Positions 33,129-43,239 of a DNA stretch of 64,000 nt are shown here, piece by piece. The stretch is from an uncultured Eubacteriales bacterium (GTDB taxonomy: Bacteria > Bacillota > Clostridia > Oscillospirales > Oscillospiraceae), in assembly GCA_900545515.1 (NCBI GenBank), contig UQZA01000002.1, forward strand, positions 62,001-126,000, written 5' to 3'. The notes under the pieces are model-generated. The model made no database searches and had not been told where the DNA came from. It worked only from the letters and a program-made list of their open reading frames with translations. Every line of letters begins with the position of its first letter. Position 1 is the stretch's first letter. The position numbers were made by a program, and so were the translations under genes.

Positions 33129-34193
33129 TTACAGCAGAAAATGCTCCAGCTCCTGAACAAAGCGGCGGAGGGAAGCGGTGTTTAGGGTGTAGTAGATTCC
33201 GGTACCACGCTTGCTGACGGAGACAAAGCCCTCTCGCACCAGCATGTTCATGTGATAGGAGATGGTGGTAGGAGCCAAGCCCAGCTTCTCGGAGAGATCC
33301 AAGCCGTTAAATTCGGAGGCCTTGAGAATCCGAAAAATCTCGAGGCGGCTTTTGTCGCTCATGGATTTTAACCGGCTGTACAAGCTGGCGCAGGGGTCGG
33401 AGTATTTTTGCACCAGATTGGCAATGGCTTGATAGTAAATGCCCACATAAACTGCAGATGCGCTAAAGTCCCAGTGCAACCGGTGGAAGCCCATGATGCT
33501 GGGACACATGGTCACACTGGCGGGTGTATCCGGAGAATCCAGAATGCCAAACAGCTTGAAGGGGTTGTCCCCCGCCTTCTGCTGTGCTTCCTGCATGACT
33601 TGGTGACACACGGCGGACATGTCGGGCAAATGCTCCAGGAACAGAGCGGTGGCTTTTCGAAGAATGACGTCTAGCTCATCCAGATATTCATCGATGGAGT
33701 AGTACAGGGCGATGCAGAGCCCCTTAATTTCCTCCGTGCAGCCGGTGCGCAGCAGGAAGCGAAACAGGTCGTCATGACAGCTGTAGGCTGCCAGAGACTC
33801 CGGGTCAATGGCAGAAATCTTGCTGAGCAAAGGCGTGAGCGCTTTCAGCCGGGCCGCTTCGTCCAGACCGCTGAAGCGGACGCGGGAGCGGAGCATGTGA
33901 TACAGGAAAAGAGCTAGAGACACCGGCCCCTCGGCTCGCACGGCGAAGAAGAAGCGGAGCCGGTCTTCGCTGACCTGCAGATTGGTATTGACATAATTCT
34001 CAATCTCCAGCAACGGTTCCAGCATGGGATTTAGCTCAAAGGTGGGGATACTGTAGCGTTCGGCCAGATGCGTTCGAAGCTCGTCGATGCTGTGAGATTC
34101 CTCAGGATTGGGATGGAAGCGCCGTTCCAGCATTACGATGCATTCAAGCTCCGGGTTGATGTGTTCAGAAAAATGAATTTCGATTGGAAGCAC
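33129..34193 (-). CDS. ArsR-type winged-helix regulator with large N-terminal domain
   Basis: A 354-residue regulator. Residues about 270-345 form an ArsR winged helix (MSDKSRLEIFRILKASEFNG, LAPTTISYHMNMLVREG). The 260-residue N-terminal part has no recognised motif and resembles the DUF5937-type domain often found before such HTHs. The start is a GTG right after a G-rich ribosome site with short spacing. The signal and target are unknown; the adjacent gene upstream is the divergent subtilase, which it might control. Confidence 0.78.
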   Translation of the reverse strand: MLPIEIHFSEHINPELECIVMLERRFHPNPEESHSIDELRTHLAERYSIPTFELNPMLEPLLEIENYVNTNLQVSEDRLRFFFAVRAEGPVSLALFLYHMLRSRVRFSGLDEAARLKALTPLLSKISAIDPESLAAYSCHDDLFRFLLRTGCTEEIKGLCIALYYSIDEYLDELDVILRKATALFLEHLPDMSAVCHQVMQEAQQKAGDNPFKLFGILDSPDTPASVTMCPSIMGFHRLHWDFSASAVYVGIYYQAIANLVQKYSDPCASLYSRLKSMSDKSRLEIFRILKASEFNGLDLSEKLGLAPTTISYHMNMLVREGFVSVSKRGTGIYYTLNTASLRRFVQELEHFLL

Positions 34194-34411
34194 CCCCCTC
34201 TTCTATGCAAAAGATATTGCAGGAATATTCTACCGCAATTGAGCCGGATTGTCAATGGAAAAGTACGATGGCCATTGTAGAAGACCTTAAAGATTTCAAA
34301 ACTGCTAAAAAACGTGCAAAAAAGCGGGAATTTTTACAATAAAATGTGTTGGGGAGCGGACGGCTGCTGCTAGTTTCCCCTGCTGAAGTGCAATAACTAT
34401 AAAAATAGATG

Positions 34412-34440
34412 TTGCAATTTTGCTATAGATATGGTAGAAT
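34412..34440 (+). promoter_or_regulatory. Promoter of the subtilase gene
   Basis: TTGCAA at 34412-34417, 17 bases, TAGAAT at 34435-34440. The rest of the 300-base divergent gap (34194-34494) holds no other feature I can name. Confidence 0.7.
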
Positions 34441-34494
34441 CTGGTTAGCCCGACTTGCGGTGCGGGACCACAAATACAGAAAGGAAGTTTACTT

Positions 34495-37400
34495 ATGAAG
34501 AAACGAATTCTCGCAGCCTTGATGGTACTGTCCATGATGCTGACGGGGCTGGGATACGTCCCGGTTCAAGCTGCCGGCAACGGATTGACAGTCACAGAGA
34601 CGGAGCCGGTTCTGCCTTTCCATGAGATTGCAGAGAAAGACCAGCTTGCTTCTGCACAAAATCCCGACGAAATTGTGGAAATCATTGTAGAGCTGGAGGA
34701 GGCACCTATTTCCGAAACCTGCTCTTATGTATTGGGTGGCGCTGGCAAGGCCACAGCGCAGCAGGCGGTTGCCAATGCCCAGGCTGGCCTTCGGCTGGAT
34801 CAGGCTGCAGTTCAAAGAAGCCTGGACCGTAACCAGGGTGTGACCGGGATGGAATATACTCGTTCTTACACGGTGTTGCTGAATGGTTTTGCGGTTAAAA
34901 CGGCCCGCAAAAATCTTGACGCCATCCGGAATACGCCTGGTGTGGAAAAGGCGTATGTGGCTGCCAGCTATCAGCTCCCGGAAGAGCAGGAGGCTAAGGC
35001 CGGCTTGCAACAGGTCATGGCGGGAGCCGGTTCCAATTATACCGGCGCAGGTATGACCATTGCTGTGCTAGATACGGGACTGGACATCACTCACCCGGCA
35101 TTTGCCAATTCGCCGGATCAGGCCAGCTTCACCCAAGATTATATTCGAGGGATTCTTCAGGGTGCAGAGCTGAACGCGGAAGCTATGGTTCCCGGCGTGG
35201 GAGCCGCCGACCTTTATGTCAGCAGCAAGATCCCCTTCGCTTTTGACTATGGCATGGGTGACACCAATGTGGCCCCTGCCAATAAGACAGAAGCAAATGC
35301 CCTGGAGCACGGCACTCATGTGGCGGGCATTGCCACCGGTTACGATGTAAACGATGAGGGAGAGGTTCTGTTCTCCGGCGTTGCCCCTGACGCACAGCTC
35401 ATCGCCATGAAGGTTTTCGATGACACCGGCGCCGGTGCGACCACTGCAACCATTCTGGCAGCTCTGGAAGATGCCTACATTCTTGGCGTAGACGCTGTGA
35501 ACCTGAGTCTGGGCACGCGCTGTGGTTATACCGCAGACGAGGATGAATCCATCAATCAGGTGTATGAGCGCCTGAATGACGCTGGGATTATGGTGATTGT
35601 GGCGGCAGGTAACGACACCTCCTCCAGCGCATACAATACCTATGGTGAAAACTTACCCCTCACCGCAGACCCTGACAACAGCATTGTTTCCGCTCCCTCT
35701 ACCTATGCCTCCAACCTGTCTGTAGCCAGTGTGGATAGCGACAATGCTTACATTCGCTACTTCCTCCTGGGTGACGAGGAGGTGCGGTTTACTGACAGCC
35801 AAAGCACTTGGTTGGGCCTACCGGATTTTGTAAAGCTGAACGTGGATTCCGGTTATGTAGAGGGCCCCATTGAACCACCCTATGATTACGTGATGATTCC
35901 CGGCTATGGCGAGTATGCCGACTACAGTGGAATTGACGTGGCCGGTAAGATTGCTGTCGTGCAGCGGGGCGGCCTGACCGCTGATGGCAGCAACATCACC
36001 TTTGCCGACAAAATGATGTATGCATCCTGGAATAACGCCATTGGCGTGATTGTCTATAACAATGATGCAGACCATCCCGATACTTATAACGTGGTAATGT
36101 CTACGGGATATTATCAGATTCCCGCCTGTTTCGTCAGCTACAACGTTGGCAGAAAGCTGGCAGAGCTGGAAGGTACCGGCGTAGGGATCTCCTTGAAGAC
36201 AGACTATCTGGTTGAAGAAAACGCCACTGCTGGGCAGATATCTTCCTTTACCAGCATCGGCGTGACGCCGGATCTGCGGCTGAAGCCGGAGATCTCTGCT
36301 GCGGGCGGCAGTGTATACTCCTCCGTTCCCATGCTCACCCAGCAGGGTGGCTATGCTGTTATGAGCGGTACGTCCATGGCCTCCCCCTATGTGGCTGGCG
36401 CCAGCGTTCTGGTGAAGCAGTGGATTGCGGAGACCTGGACGGCAGTTCAGCCCAGTCAGCTTGCGCAGACGACGGAGAATCTCCTTATGTCCACCGCCGG
36501 AATTGTATATGATCCTGCCACAGAGCTCCCCTATTCTCCCCGCCTTCAGGGCAGTGGCCGGATTGACCTCAATGCCGCTATGAAAAGTGATGTGTACCTG
36601 TTCACCGATGCAGACGCCTATGGCGATACAAAGCCAGTGGCAAATCTGGGCGATGACGTTGCAAAGACAGGTGAGTACACCGTTACCTTCCGGGCACAGA
36701 ATCTTGGGGGGGATGCCTCCTGTGCCTATGACATTGATGTGATTGCCATGGCTCCCGATGTGGAGGAGCGGGACGGCTACAGACTTATGAGCGGACGGGA
36801 TGTGTTGTTGGATTACACCACTGGCGGCCAGACTTCCGTGGTGCTGCCGTCCGGCGCTCCGGCGGAGGAGATCACCGTGACCTTCAAGCTGTCTCAGGAG
36901 CAGAAGGAAACGCTGGATAGGCAGTTTGAAAACGGCATTTTCGTGGAAGGCTTTGTCCGCCTGACCCCCAGAAATTCCGGCGCCGCCCCTGTGCTCAGCA
37001 TTCCGTTTGTCGCCTTCTATGGCGACTGGTCCCAGCCGGGTATGTTCGATTACGCTACCATGCTCAATGACAAGGAGGTTTCCTATTCCAACTATCCCAC
37101 AGGAATTGGCACGTGGTTTTCTTTCCTTTCTGTGAAGCTGGGCGCGAATCTGAGCACCAATGAGTCCGTTTCCATTCAGGGTGAGCACCTCATCATCTCT
37201 CCCAACAACGACGAGAAAATGGATGGCGTGGAAATCGCCAGTCTTGGCCTTTTGAGGGATGCATCTGTGGTGCGCTATTGCGTTACCAATGAAGACGGCG
37301 AGGTTCTTTGGACCGACGAAACCAGAAATGTCCCGAAGACCACCTTCTACGCTAGTGAAGGGACAATGGTTCCCGCCACCCATTTCCTGGAGTATGCAGC

Positions 37401-39639
37401 AGAGCCCTGGTTTGGCGTGGACGACGAGGGCAATGCGCTGCCCGATGGCCAGTACTACTATACCATTCAGGCCGAACCGGTGACGGAACACGAATCTAGC
37501 AATGTCCGGGACACTGTGACCTTCCCGGTTTACATCGACACTGGCGCGCCCACCCTGAAAACCGGCGCCGTCAGCCTCCGCACCAATGAGGAGGGGCGTA
37601 TGTTCCTGGGTATGCCTCTTTCCGATGATCACATCCTTCTGGATGCACGTGTTTATCCCACGCGCGCTGATGGATCCCCCAATTACTATGCAGAGCCCAT
37701 CTTTAGGGAGAATTATGGCCTGGAAGGAATGGAGGACCGGGACGATGTTCTGGCGGAGGTGGATGTGACGGACTATGCTGGCCAGACTGTCTACATGGAA
37801 GTGACCGACTGGGGCTATAATTCCAGCGCCTACCTGATCCAGATTCCTGAAGCCGTTACCCCCGATGCCTTGTCGCTCTCCAGTGAAACCCTGTTCCTCT
37901 TTATTGGCAATTCCCAGCGCCTCTTTGGTTACAATTCCATGAATGAGGAAGTGCTGGATCTGACCTGGACGTCCTCTGATGAGAGTGTCGCCACTGTGGA
38001 TGGCGATGGCCTTGTGACCGCCGTGGCCCCTGGCGTATCGGTAATCACTGCCACCACCGCCTCCGGTGTCAGCGCCTCCTGCGTTGTGGGAACAGAGGAT
38101 GTGATTGCGTTTACCTCCATCCGGCTGGATTACGATGCTTTTACTGTGAAGGTTCCCTTTGCATCCCAGATCTGCCTGCCTGGCGTGTATGTAGAGCCCT
38201 ACGACTTTAAGGTGAGTCCGTCTTTGATCAACTGGACGATTTCCGATGAGACCCTGGCCCGGAAGGTCGGCGTTTCTGATTTGTGGACCAATGAGAAGGA
38301 GGGCACCCTGACGGTTACTGCTGAATTCCAGGGTATGACCGCCTCCTTTGACGTGGAGATTTACAACAACACAGGCTCTATGCAACGGTATCACAAGTGG
38401 GTTACGCCCCGGGCTAACATGATCTTTACGCAGGGCTATGAAGATAAGGTTGGCGTGGGCCGCGATGCGATCTATCCCTACGATGAGGCGGCCACTTCCC
38501 CCGACCAGCTCATCACCTTTACTTATGACAACCACGAATCCATTGCCCTGGACAAGACCACGGCATCTGCAACCGCCAACGAGGAAGGCTGCAATGACCA
38601 CACCTTCGTCACCGCGCTTCATCCCGGAACTGCCACCATCACTGCCACGGCCACAGACACCACCCAGGACACCATTTCCTGGATGATTACTGTCCTGGCC
38701 CGGCGTTATGAAGGCATCCGGGCTCTGGAAAGCAGCGTGGGCCTTTGCGTAGATGGAACCGCTCAGATGACAGAGCTGGTAGAGCCCTATGGTGAGAATG
38801 TGCTGCCGGAGTACAACCCCGTCTATTACACCAGCTTGGATCCCCAGGTGGTTTCTGTGACGGAGGATGGAACCCTGACTGCCCATCAAGCAGGCACTGG
38901 CCTGATTCGTGCCATGCTGAACACCGGCGATTATACCCTGGTGGCGGTGCATGTTGCGGATCATGTAGAAGAAGTGCGGGGCGCCAAGGCAGCCACCTGC
39001 ACAGAAGACGGCTACAGCGGAGACGTTTACTGCACCGTGTGTGGAGCGTTGGTTTCTGCCGGTGAGGTGATTCCCGCCCACTGTGCCTCCAAGTCGTTCA
39101 CTGACGTTGATACCAACCAGTGGTACCACACGTACGTGGACTATGTGGTGGACCACGGCATCATGAACGGCATGGGCGGCGGCAGGTTCGCTCCCAACGG
39201 CAATGTGACCCGGGCGCAGCTGGTGACTACGCTGTATCGCATGGCTGGATCTCCCCAGGTTGAGGAAATGTCCACCTTTGCGGATGTGCATGCCAATCGG
39301 TGGTATTCTGCCGCAGTGGCCTGGGCCCAGGATGTGGGTATTGCAGTAGGCGTTACCGAGACGGCCTTCCAGCCCAACGGCTTCACCACCCGGGAACAGG
39401 CAGCCACCTTCCTATACCGGTATGTCACCGAGTACTTGAAGCAGGAGCCCACTCAGGGTGTGGACCTCTCCGCCTACCAGGATGCCGCCAGTATCTCGCC
39501 CTATGCCGAAGAAGCCCTGGCTTGGGCGACTGCAGAGGGAATCCTGGAAGGCTTTGGAGATGACACCCTAAAACCCAAGGACGTCCTGAGCCGGGCACAG
39601 CTGGCCAAATTGATGACCGTCATGGATCAGAATTTCTAA
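34495..39639 (+). CDS. Secreted S8 subtilisin-like protease with SLH domains
   Basis: A 1714-residue cell-surface protease. A signal peptide (about residues 1-27) is followed by an inhibitor-I9-like propeptide (about 55-165) and a subtilase domain with Asp193 (VLDTGLD), His272 (EHGTHVAG) and Ser627 (GTSMASP). A PA domain is inserted at about 440-570. Fn3/Ig-like stalk domains follow, including a Big_2 module at about 1123-1200. Three SLH repeats from residue 1533 (FTDVDTNQWY, FADVHANRWY and a third) should attach it to the cell wall. The layout resembles lactocepin/C5a-peptidase types without LPxTG. It is monocistronic, with a promoter upstream and a terminator downstream. Confidence 0.93.
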   Translation: MKKRILAALMVLSMMLTGLGYVPVQAAGNGLTVTETEPVLPFHEIAEKDQLASAQNPDEIVEIIVELEEAPISETCSYVLGGAGKATAQQAVANAQAGLRLDQAAVQRSLDRNQGVTGMEYTRSYTVLLNGFAVKTARKNLDAIRNTPGVEKAYVAASYQLPEEQEAKAGLQQVMAGAGSNYTGAGMTIAVLDTGLDITHPAFANSPDQASFTQDYIRGILQGAELNAEAMVPGVGAADLYVSSKIPFAFDYGMGDTNVAPANKTEANALEHGTHVAGIATGYDVNDEGEVLFSGVAPDAQLIAMKVFDDTGAGATTATILAALEDAYILGVDAVNLSLGTRCGYTADEDESINQVYERLNDAGIMVIVAAGNDTSSSAYNTYGENLPLTADPDNSIVSAPSTYASNLSVASVDSDNAYIRYFLLGDEEVRFTDSQSTWLGLPDFVKLNVDSGYVEGPIEPPYDYVMIPGYGEYADYSGIDVAGKIAVVQRGGLTADGSNITFADKMMYASWNNAIGVIVYNNDADHPDTYNVVMSTGYYQIPACFVSYNVGRKLAELEGTGVGISLKTDYLVEENATAGQISSFTSIGVTPDLRLKPEISAAGGSVYSSVPMLTQQGGYAVMSGTSMASPYVAGASVLVKQWIAETWTAVQPSQLAQTTENLLMSTAGIVYDPATELPYSPRLQGSGRIDLNAAMKSDVYLFTDADAYGDTKPVANLGDDVAKTGEYTVTFRAQNLGGDASCAYDIDVIAMAPDVEERDGYRLMSGRDVLLDYTTGGQTSVVLPSGAPAEEITVTFKLSQEQKETLDRQFENGIFVEGFVRLTPRNSGAAPVLSIPFVAFYGDWSQPGMFDYATMLNDKEVSYSNYPTGIGTWFSFLSVKLGANLSTNESVSIQGEHLIISPNNDEKMDGVEIASLGLLRDASVVRYCVTNEDGEVLWTDETRNVPKTTFYASEGTMVPATHFLEYAAEPWFGVDDEGNALPDGQYYYTIQAEPVTEHESSNVRDTVTFPVYIDTGAPTLKTGAVSLRTNEEGRMFLGMPLSDDHILLDARVYPTRADGSPNYYAEPIFRENYGLEGMEDRDDVLAEVDVTDYAGQTVYMEVTDWGYNSSAYLIQIPEAVTPDALSLSSETLFLFIGNSQRLFGYNSMNEEVLDLTWTSSDESVATVDGDGLVTAVAPGVSVITATTASGVSASCVVGTEDVIAFTSIRLDYDAFTVKVPFASQICLPGVYVEPYDFKVSPSLINWTISDETLARKVGVSDLWTNEKEGTLTVTAEFQGMTASFDVEIYNNTGSMQRYHKWVTPRANMIFTQGYEDKVGVGRDAIYPYDEAATSPDQLITFTYDNHESIALDKTTASATANEEGCNDHTFVTALHPGTATITATATDTTQDTISWMITVLARRYEGIRALESSVGLCVDGTAQMTELVEPYGENVLPEYNPVYYTSLDPQVVSVTEDGTLTAHQAGTGLIRAMLNTGDYTLVAVHVADHVEEVRGAKAATCTEDGYSGDVYCTVCGALVSAGEVIPAHCASKSFTDVDTNQWYHTYVDYVVDHGIMNGMGGGRFAPNGNVTRAQLVTTLYRMAGSPQVEEMSTFADVHANRWYSAAVAWAQDVGIAVGVTETAFQPNGFTTREQAATFLYRYVTEYLKQEPTQGVDLSAYQDAASISPYAEEALAWATAEGILEGFGDDTLKPKDVLSRAQLAKLMTVMDQNF

Positions 39640-39699
39640 GAGCCCTTTCAAAAAACCGGCCCATCCCCCAGCAAGGGGGATGGGGGACGGTGTCCGGAA

Positions 39700-39735
39700 C
39701 CCCGGAGCGTATTGTGATTGGGATACGCTCCGGGG
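39700..39735 (+). terminator. Terminator of the subtilase gene
   Basis: A 13-bp perfect stem (CCCCGGAGCGTAT and complement, 10-base loop) followed by ATTTCCTGTTTTC. A smaller hairpin (CCATCCCC/GGGGATGG) lies at 39661-39682. Confidence 0.75.
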
Positions 39736-39895
39736 ATTTCCTGTTTTCATGGTATCTGCGATCTGTTTTGAAATCTCAGACGCATGTTGCCAAGGGGAAT
39801 GAAGCAGCAGGGCGTGCAGTACTCTGGGACTGCGCGCCCTGCTGATGTCAATCGAGCCGATGCCTGGCCATTGGCTATATTGGCACAGGTAGCCC

Positions 39896-40633
39896 TTATG
39901 GCAATTTACTGTAGTCTCTATCTGCCACCGGCTCCAGCCACTCGCTGCCGGTTCCCTCGCCGGGGACCTCCACGGCCACATGGGAGAACCAGCTGTCTTG
40001 GGCTGCGCCGTGCCAATGCTTCACGCCTGCCGGAATGGTAACCACATCGCCGGGATGGAGTTCTCTGGCCTCCTGGCCCCACTCCTGATACCAACCCCGG
40101 CCGTCGGTACACAGCAAAATCTGTCCACCGCCCTTGGACGCCTTGTGGATGTGCCAGTTGTTCCGGCATCCGGGCTCAAAGGTGACGTTGGCCATAAATA
40201 CCGTCTGCTTGGGGTCGGTGAGAGGCTTTAAATAGGAGTTTCCAATGAAATACTGCGCGAACGCTTCATTGGGCGCACCCAGGCCGAACAGCCCACCGTC
40301 AGCGCCATCACCGTCCTGATAGACCTCCACTGCCATGCGGAACGCCGCCCAGGCGTTGGGCCACCCGGCGTAAAAAGCCAGATGGGTTAAAATTGCCGCC
40401 ATTTCCGATTTGGTGACGCCGTTTTGCTTCGCTGTGGTCAGGTGGTACTGGAACGAACTGTCAATCAGCCCTTTGCTCACCAGCGCGGTAACGGTGAGGA
40501 TAGAGCGCAGCTTGAGGGATAAACCTTCCTGGTTCCAAACCCGGCCAAAAAGCACATCGTCGTTGAGCTGGGCGAATTGGGGAGCAAAGTCTCCCAGACT
40601 GTCCCGCCCTGCCGTCTGTTTTACCATCGTCAT
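39896..40633 (-). CDS. Carboxymuconolactone decarboxylase-cupin fusion protein
   Basis: A 245-residue protein. The N-terminal half is a CMD/AhpD-like helical domain (LSLKLRSILTVTALVSKG). The C-terminal half is a cupin with metal-ligand histidines in NNWHIHKASKGGGQILL and GVKHWHGAAQD. The AhpD Cys-x-x-Cys is absent. It lies downstream of an aldo/keto reductase and a flavodoxin on the same strand, suggesting an oxidative- or aldehyde-stress unit. The biochemical role of this fusion is not established. Confidence 0.85.
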   Translation of the reverse strand: MTMVKQTAGRDSLGDFAPQFAQLNDDVLFGRVWNQEGLSLKLRSILTVTALVSKGLIDSSFQYHLTTAKQNGVTKSEMAAILTHLAFYAGWPNAWAAFRMAVEVYQDGDGADGGLFGLGAPNEAFAQYFIGNSYLKPLTDPKQTVFMANVTFEPGCRNNWHIHKASKGGGQILLCTDGRGWYQEWGQEARELHPGDVVTIPAGVKHWHGAAQDSWFSHVAVEVPGEGTGSEWLEPVADRDYSKLP

Positions 40634-40817
40634 TTCCTCCTAAAGTTTTCTTACGAATCGCTGATTTGCCTGGCCCGTGCCAGGAGTTCCGTTTCCCCGC
40701 AGGCCAGCCGGTTGCCATCAAAGCATTTCGTGAATGCCCTTGTTCGGATGCAAAACCTCATATTTTTATGGTGTTCTCTGTTTGTGGATGAGGCCTCAGG
40801 GGGCCGCTCCAGTATGT

Positions 40818-41669
40818 TTATTCGTGGATCTTCCAACCGTTGAGGAATTTGGCCGTCTCGGCAAGACTGTGGTCGATGATCTCACTGTGCCCCAGGTCTA
40901 GGGCCGCGATGGCGGACATATCGTCGTCGCTGAGGGAGAAATCCCATATGTTCAGGTTCTCCACCATCCGCTCCTGATGGGTGGACTTGGGGATGACGAT
41001 CACGCCTCGCTGGGTGTTCCACCGCAGGGCCACCTGGGCGGCGGTTTTGCCATACTTTTGGCCGATTGCAGTTAGGACGGGGTGGGTGAAGATGCCATGT
41101 TTTCCCTCTGCCATGGGACCCCACGCCTCCGGAGCTACGCTGAACTCCTTCATAGTCTCCAGCGCACCGTTTTGGGCGAAGAAGGGGTGCAGCTCCACCT
41201 GGTCCACCATGGGGGCGATCTTGGCATTGAGGCACAGGTCGGCCAGTCGCTCGGGATAGAAATTGCATACGCCAATGGCCCGAACTTTACCCGTCTCGTA
41301 CAGTTCCTCCATGGCCCGCCAGGAGCCGTAGTAATCGTTCATGGGCTGGTGGATGAGGTACAAATCCAGGTAGTCAAGTCCCAGTTTGTCCAAGGAGGTC
41401 TGAAAGGCCTTTTTGGCGTTCTCATAGCCCTGGTCCTGGACCCACAGCTTGGTGGTGATGAACACTTCTTCCCGGGGGATGCCGCTCTTGGCGATGGCCG
41501 CGCCTACCGCCTCCTCGTTGAAGTAGGCAGCTGCGGTGTCAATCAACCGATAGCCGCAGGCCAGAGCGTCGCATACTGCTTGCTCACACACCGCCGCATC
41601 GGGCACCTGAAACACGCCAAAACCCTCCAGAGGCATCTTGACTCCGTTTCTTAAGGTGGTAAATTCCAT
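40818..41669 (-). CDS. Aldo/keto reductase
   Basis: A 283-residue NADPH-dependent oxidoreductase of TIM-barrel type. The catalytic tetrad is visible: Asp in IDTAAAY, Tyr in the same block, Lys in TTKLWV and His in LYLIHQP. The C-terminal cofactor motif VIPKSTHQER is present. The ATG follows AGGAGG; the long frame upstream overlaps the flavodoxin gene in another phase. The substrate is unknown. It is likely co-transcribed with the flavodoxin (19-base gap) and perhaps the CMD-cupin gene. Confidence 0.93.
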   Translation of the reverse strand: MEFTTLRNGVKMPLEGFGVFQVPDAAVCEQAVCDALACGYRLIDTAAAYFNEEAVGAAIAKSGIPREEVFITTKLWVQDQGYENAKKAFQTSLDKLGLDYLDLYLIHQPMNDYYGSWRAMEELYETGKVRAIGVCNFYPERLADLCLNAKIAPMVDQVELHPFFAQNGALETMKEFSVAPEAWGPMAEGKHGIFTHPVLTAIGQKYGKTAAQVALRWNTQRGVIVIPKSTHQERMVENLNIWDFSLSDDDMSAIAALDLGHSEIIDHSLAETAKFLNGWKIHE

Positions 41670-41688
41670 GTTCGTTTCCTCCTGTTTA

Positions 41689-42195
41689 TTAGTTTCCCAG
41701 CCATGCTTGGAGGGCTGGCAGGGCGTTTCCCACGCTTCCCCCATGGAGGGCAAGCCCTGGTTTGACGGACGCTCCCGGACACAGCCGTTTGATATCGCGT
41801 TCGCTGCGCCCCAAGCCGCTGCCCTCGTGGGTGCAGAAGGGGAGAATGGTTTTTCCGGAAAAGTCGAAATGCTCCAGAAAGGTGAATACCGGCATGGGCA
41901 TCGTCCCCCAATAGTTGGGATATCCAAGATAGATGGTGTCATATCCGTCCAGGCTCTCTGGGTATCGCTTTAGCTCCGGCCTGGCGTCCCGCAGCTGGTC
42001 CGCCTGGGCTTCGTCGATACAGGCGTTATAGCTTTTCGGGTACTCGTGGACTGGCTCCAGTTGAAACAGGTCCGCCCCCGTCAACTGCTGGAGCATACCT
42101 GCCGCCACCTCCGTGTTCCCCACGCTCAGTTCTTTGAGTTTGCCGCTGACATAGTTCTCTCCCCTCCGGGAAAAATACGCGATGAGTGCCCCCAT
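41689..42195 (-). CDS. Flavodoxin-like protein
   Basis: A 168-residue FMN-binding protein. The first loop reads ALIAYFSRRGENYV (a variant of the T/S-rich FMN phosphate loop), followed by DTIYLGYPNYWGTMPMPV and PFCTHEGSGLGRS. It resembles the Flavodoxin_4 group found beside aldo/keto reductases and CMD proteins. It is the first gene of the minus-strand unit, divergent from a LysR regulator. Confidence 0.87.
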   Translation of the reverse strand: MGALIAYFSRRGENYVSGKLKELSVGNTEVAAGMLQQLTGADLFQLEPVHEYPKSYNACIDEAQADQLRDARPELKRYPESLDGYDTIYLGYPNYWGTMPMPVFTFLEHFDFSGKTILPFCTHEGSGLGRSERDIKRLCPGASVKPGLALHGGSVGNALPALQAWLGN

Positions 42196-42276
42196 GGAAA
42201 ACAGCTCCTTTTCATTGTTCTGGCATTATGATACCCCATCGGTCCTTGACAGGGAATCTCCAATATGTTAGGCTTA

Positions 42277-42295
42277 TATCAACTAAATGTTGATA
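42277..42295. promoter_or_regulatory. LysR-type operator palindrome
   Basis: TATCAAC, five bases, GTTGATA: a 7-bp perfect dyad in the 123-base gap between the flavodoxin and LysR genes, about 24 bases before the LysR start. It fits the T-N11-A dyad bound by LysR regulators. Confidence 0.65.
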
Positions 42296-42318
42296 CTGGG
42301 ATATGGAGGTGCGAGGCG

Positions 42319-43218
42319 ATGTTCAACCCTCACCTGTCTACGTTTGTCCGCGCTGTGGATTGCGGCAGCTTTACCAAGGCGGCGGATCAGTTGTTTATTT
42401 CTCCCACTGCTGTGATGAAGCAGGTGAATTTACTAGAGGCCCACCTGAAATTGAAGCTGATCCAACGGACATCGCGCGGGATTCGCCTGACGCCAGCGGG
42501 AGAGGTGATCTATAAAGACGCCAAATTCCTGTTTGAGTATTCCAAACGCTCCGTGGAAAGCGCACGGCAGGCAATGGAGACCGACGGCAGGACCTTCCGC
42601 GTGGGAACCTCTCTGCTCAACCCCGCCAAGCCCTTTATGGACCTGTGGTACCGGGTGAACCGGCAGTTTCCCGATTATAAGCTGCATCTTGTCCCATTTG
42701 AGGACGACCACACAGGAATCCTCGCGGAAATTGCGGGGCTTGGGGAGAAATTTGACTTTTTAATGGCGATTTGTGACTCCAAGCTCTGGTTGGATCAATG
42801 CCATATGCTGCCCCTGTGCCGCTGCAAAAAGATGTGCGCTGTATCGCGGGAACACCGGCTGGCAGGGAAAAAACAGCTTGCGCTTTCCGATTTATACGGA
42901 GAGACCTTGATGATGGTCAAGCAGGGAGATTCCAGAACAAATGATCGGATCCGCGCGGACCTGACACGGGATCACCCGGCGATTCAAATTGAGGACACGC
43001 CGCAGTTTTATGATATTTCTGTCTTTAACCGCTGTGCGGAAACCGGGAACGTCCTTTTGATCCTGGATTGCTGGCAAGACGTACACCCGGCCCTTGTCAG
43101 CATCCCGGTAGATTGGGAGTATTCCTCTCCCTACGGTCTGCTGTATGCCTTGGACCCCTCGGAGGGAGTCAGCCGCTTTGTGGAGGCGGTTCGAAAGGAA
43201 ATTGGCCACGGTGCTTGA
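42319..43218 (+). CDS. LysR family transcriptional regulator
   Basis: A 299-residue regulator. The N-terminal winged HTH (FVRAVDCGSFTKAADQLFIS, PTAVMKQVNLLEAHL) is standard, followed by a periplasmic-binding-like effector domain. The ATG at 42319 follows GGAGGTG; an in-frame ATG 18 codons upstream would lie over the operator. Divergent placement points to control of the flavodoxin-aldo/keto reductase-CMD unit, with an unknown redox-related effector. Confidence 0.88.
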   Translation: MFNPHLSTFVRAVDCGSFTKAADQLFISPTAVMKQVNLLEAHLKLKLIQRTSRGIRLTPAGEVIYKDAKFLFEYSKRSVESARQAMETDGRTFRVGTSLLNPAKPFMDLWYRVNRQFPDYKLHLVPFEDDHTGILAEIAGLGEKFDFLMAICDSKLWLDQCHMLPLCRCKKMCAVSREHRLAGKKQLALSDLYGETLMMVKQGDSRTNDRIRADLTRDHPAIQIEDTPQFYDISVFNRCAETGNVLLILDCWQDVHPALVSIPVDWEYSSPYGLLYALDPSEGVSRFVEAVRKEIGHGA

Positions 43219-43239
43219 TGTTGACCAGCTCATGGGAGC

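Noticed and set aside
35818..39291. A 1157-codon open frame on the minus strand.
   Set aside because: It lies wholly antisense to the subtilase, whose domains and catalytic triad are certain. The antisense translation is low-complexity His/Gly/Ile-rich with no motifs; codon bias of the real gene keeps the opposite frame open.
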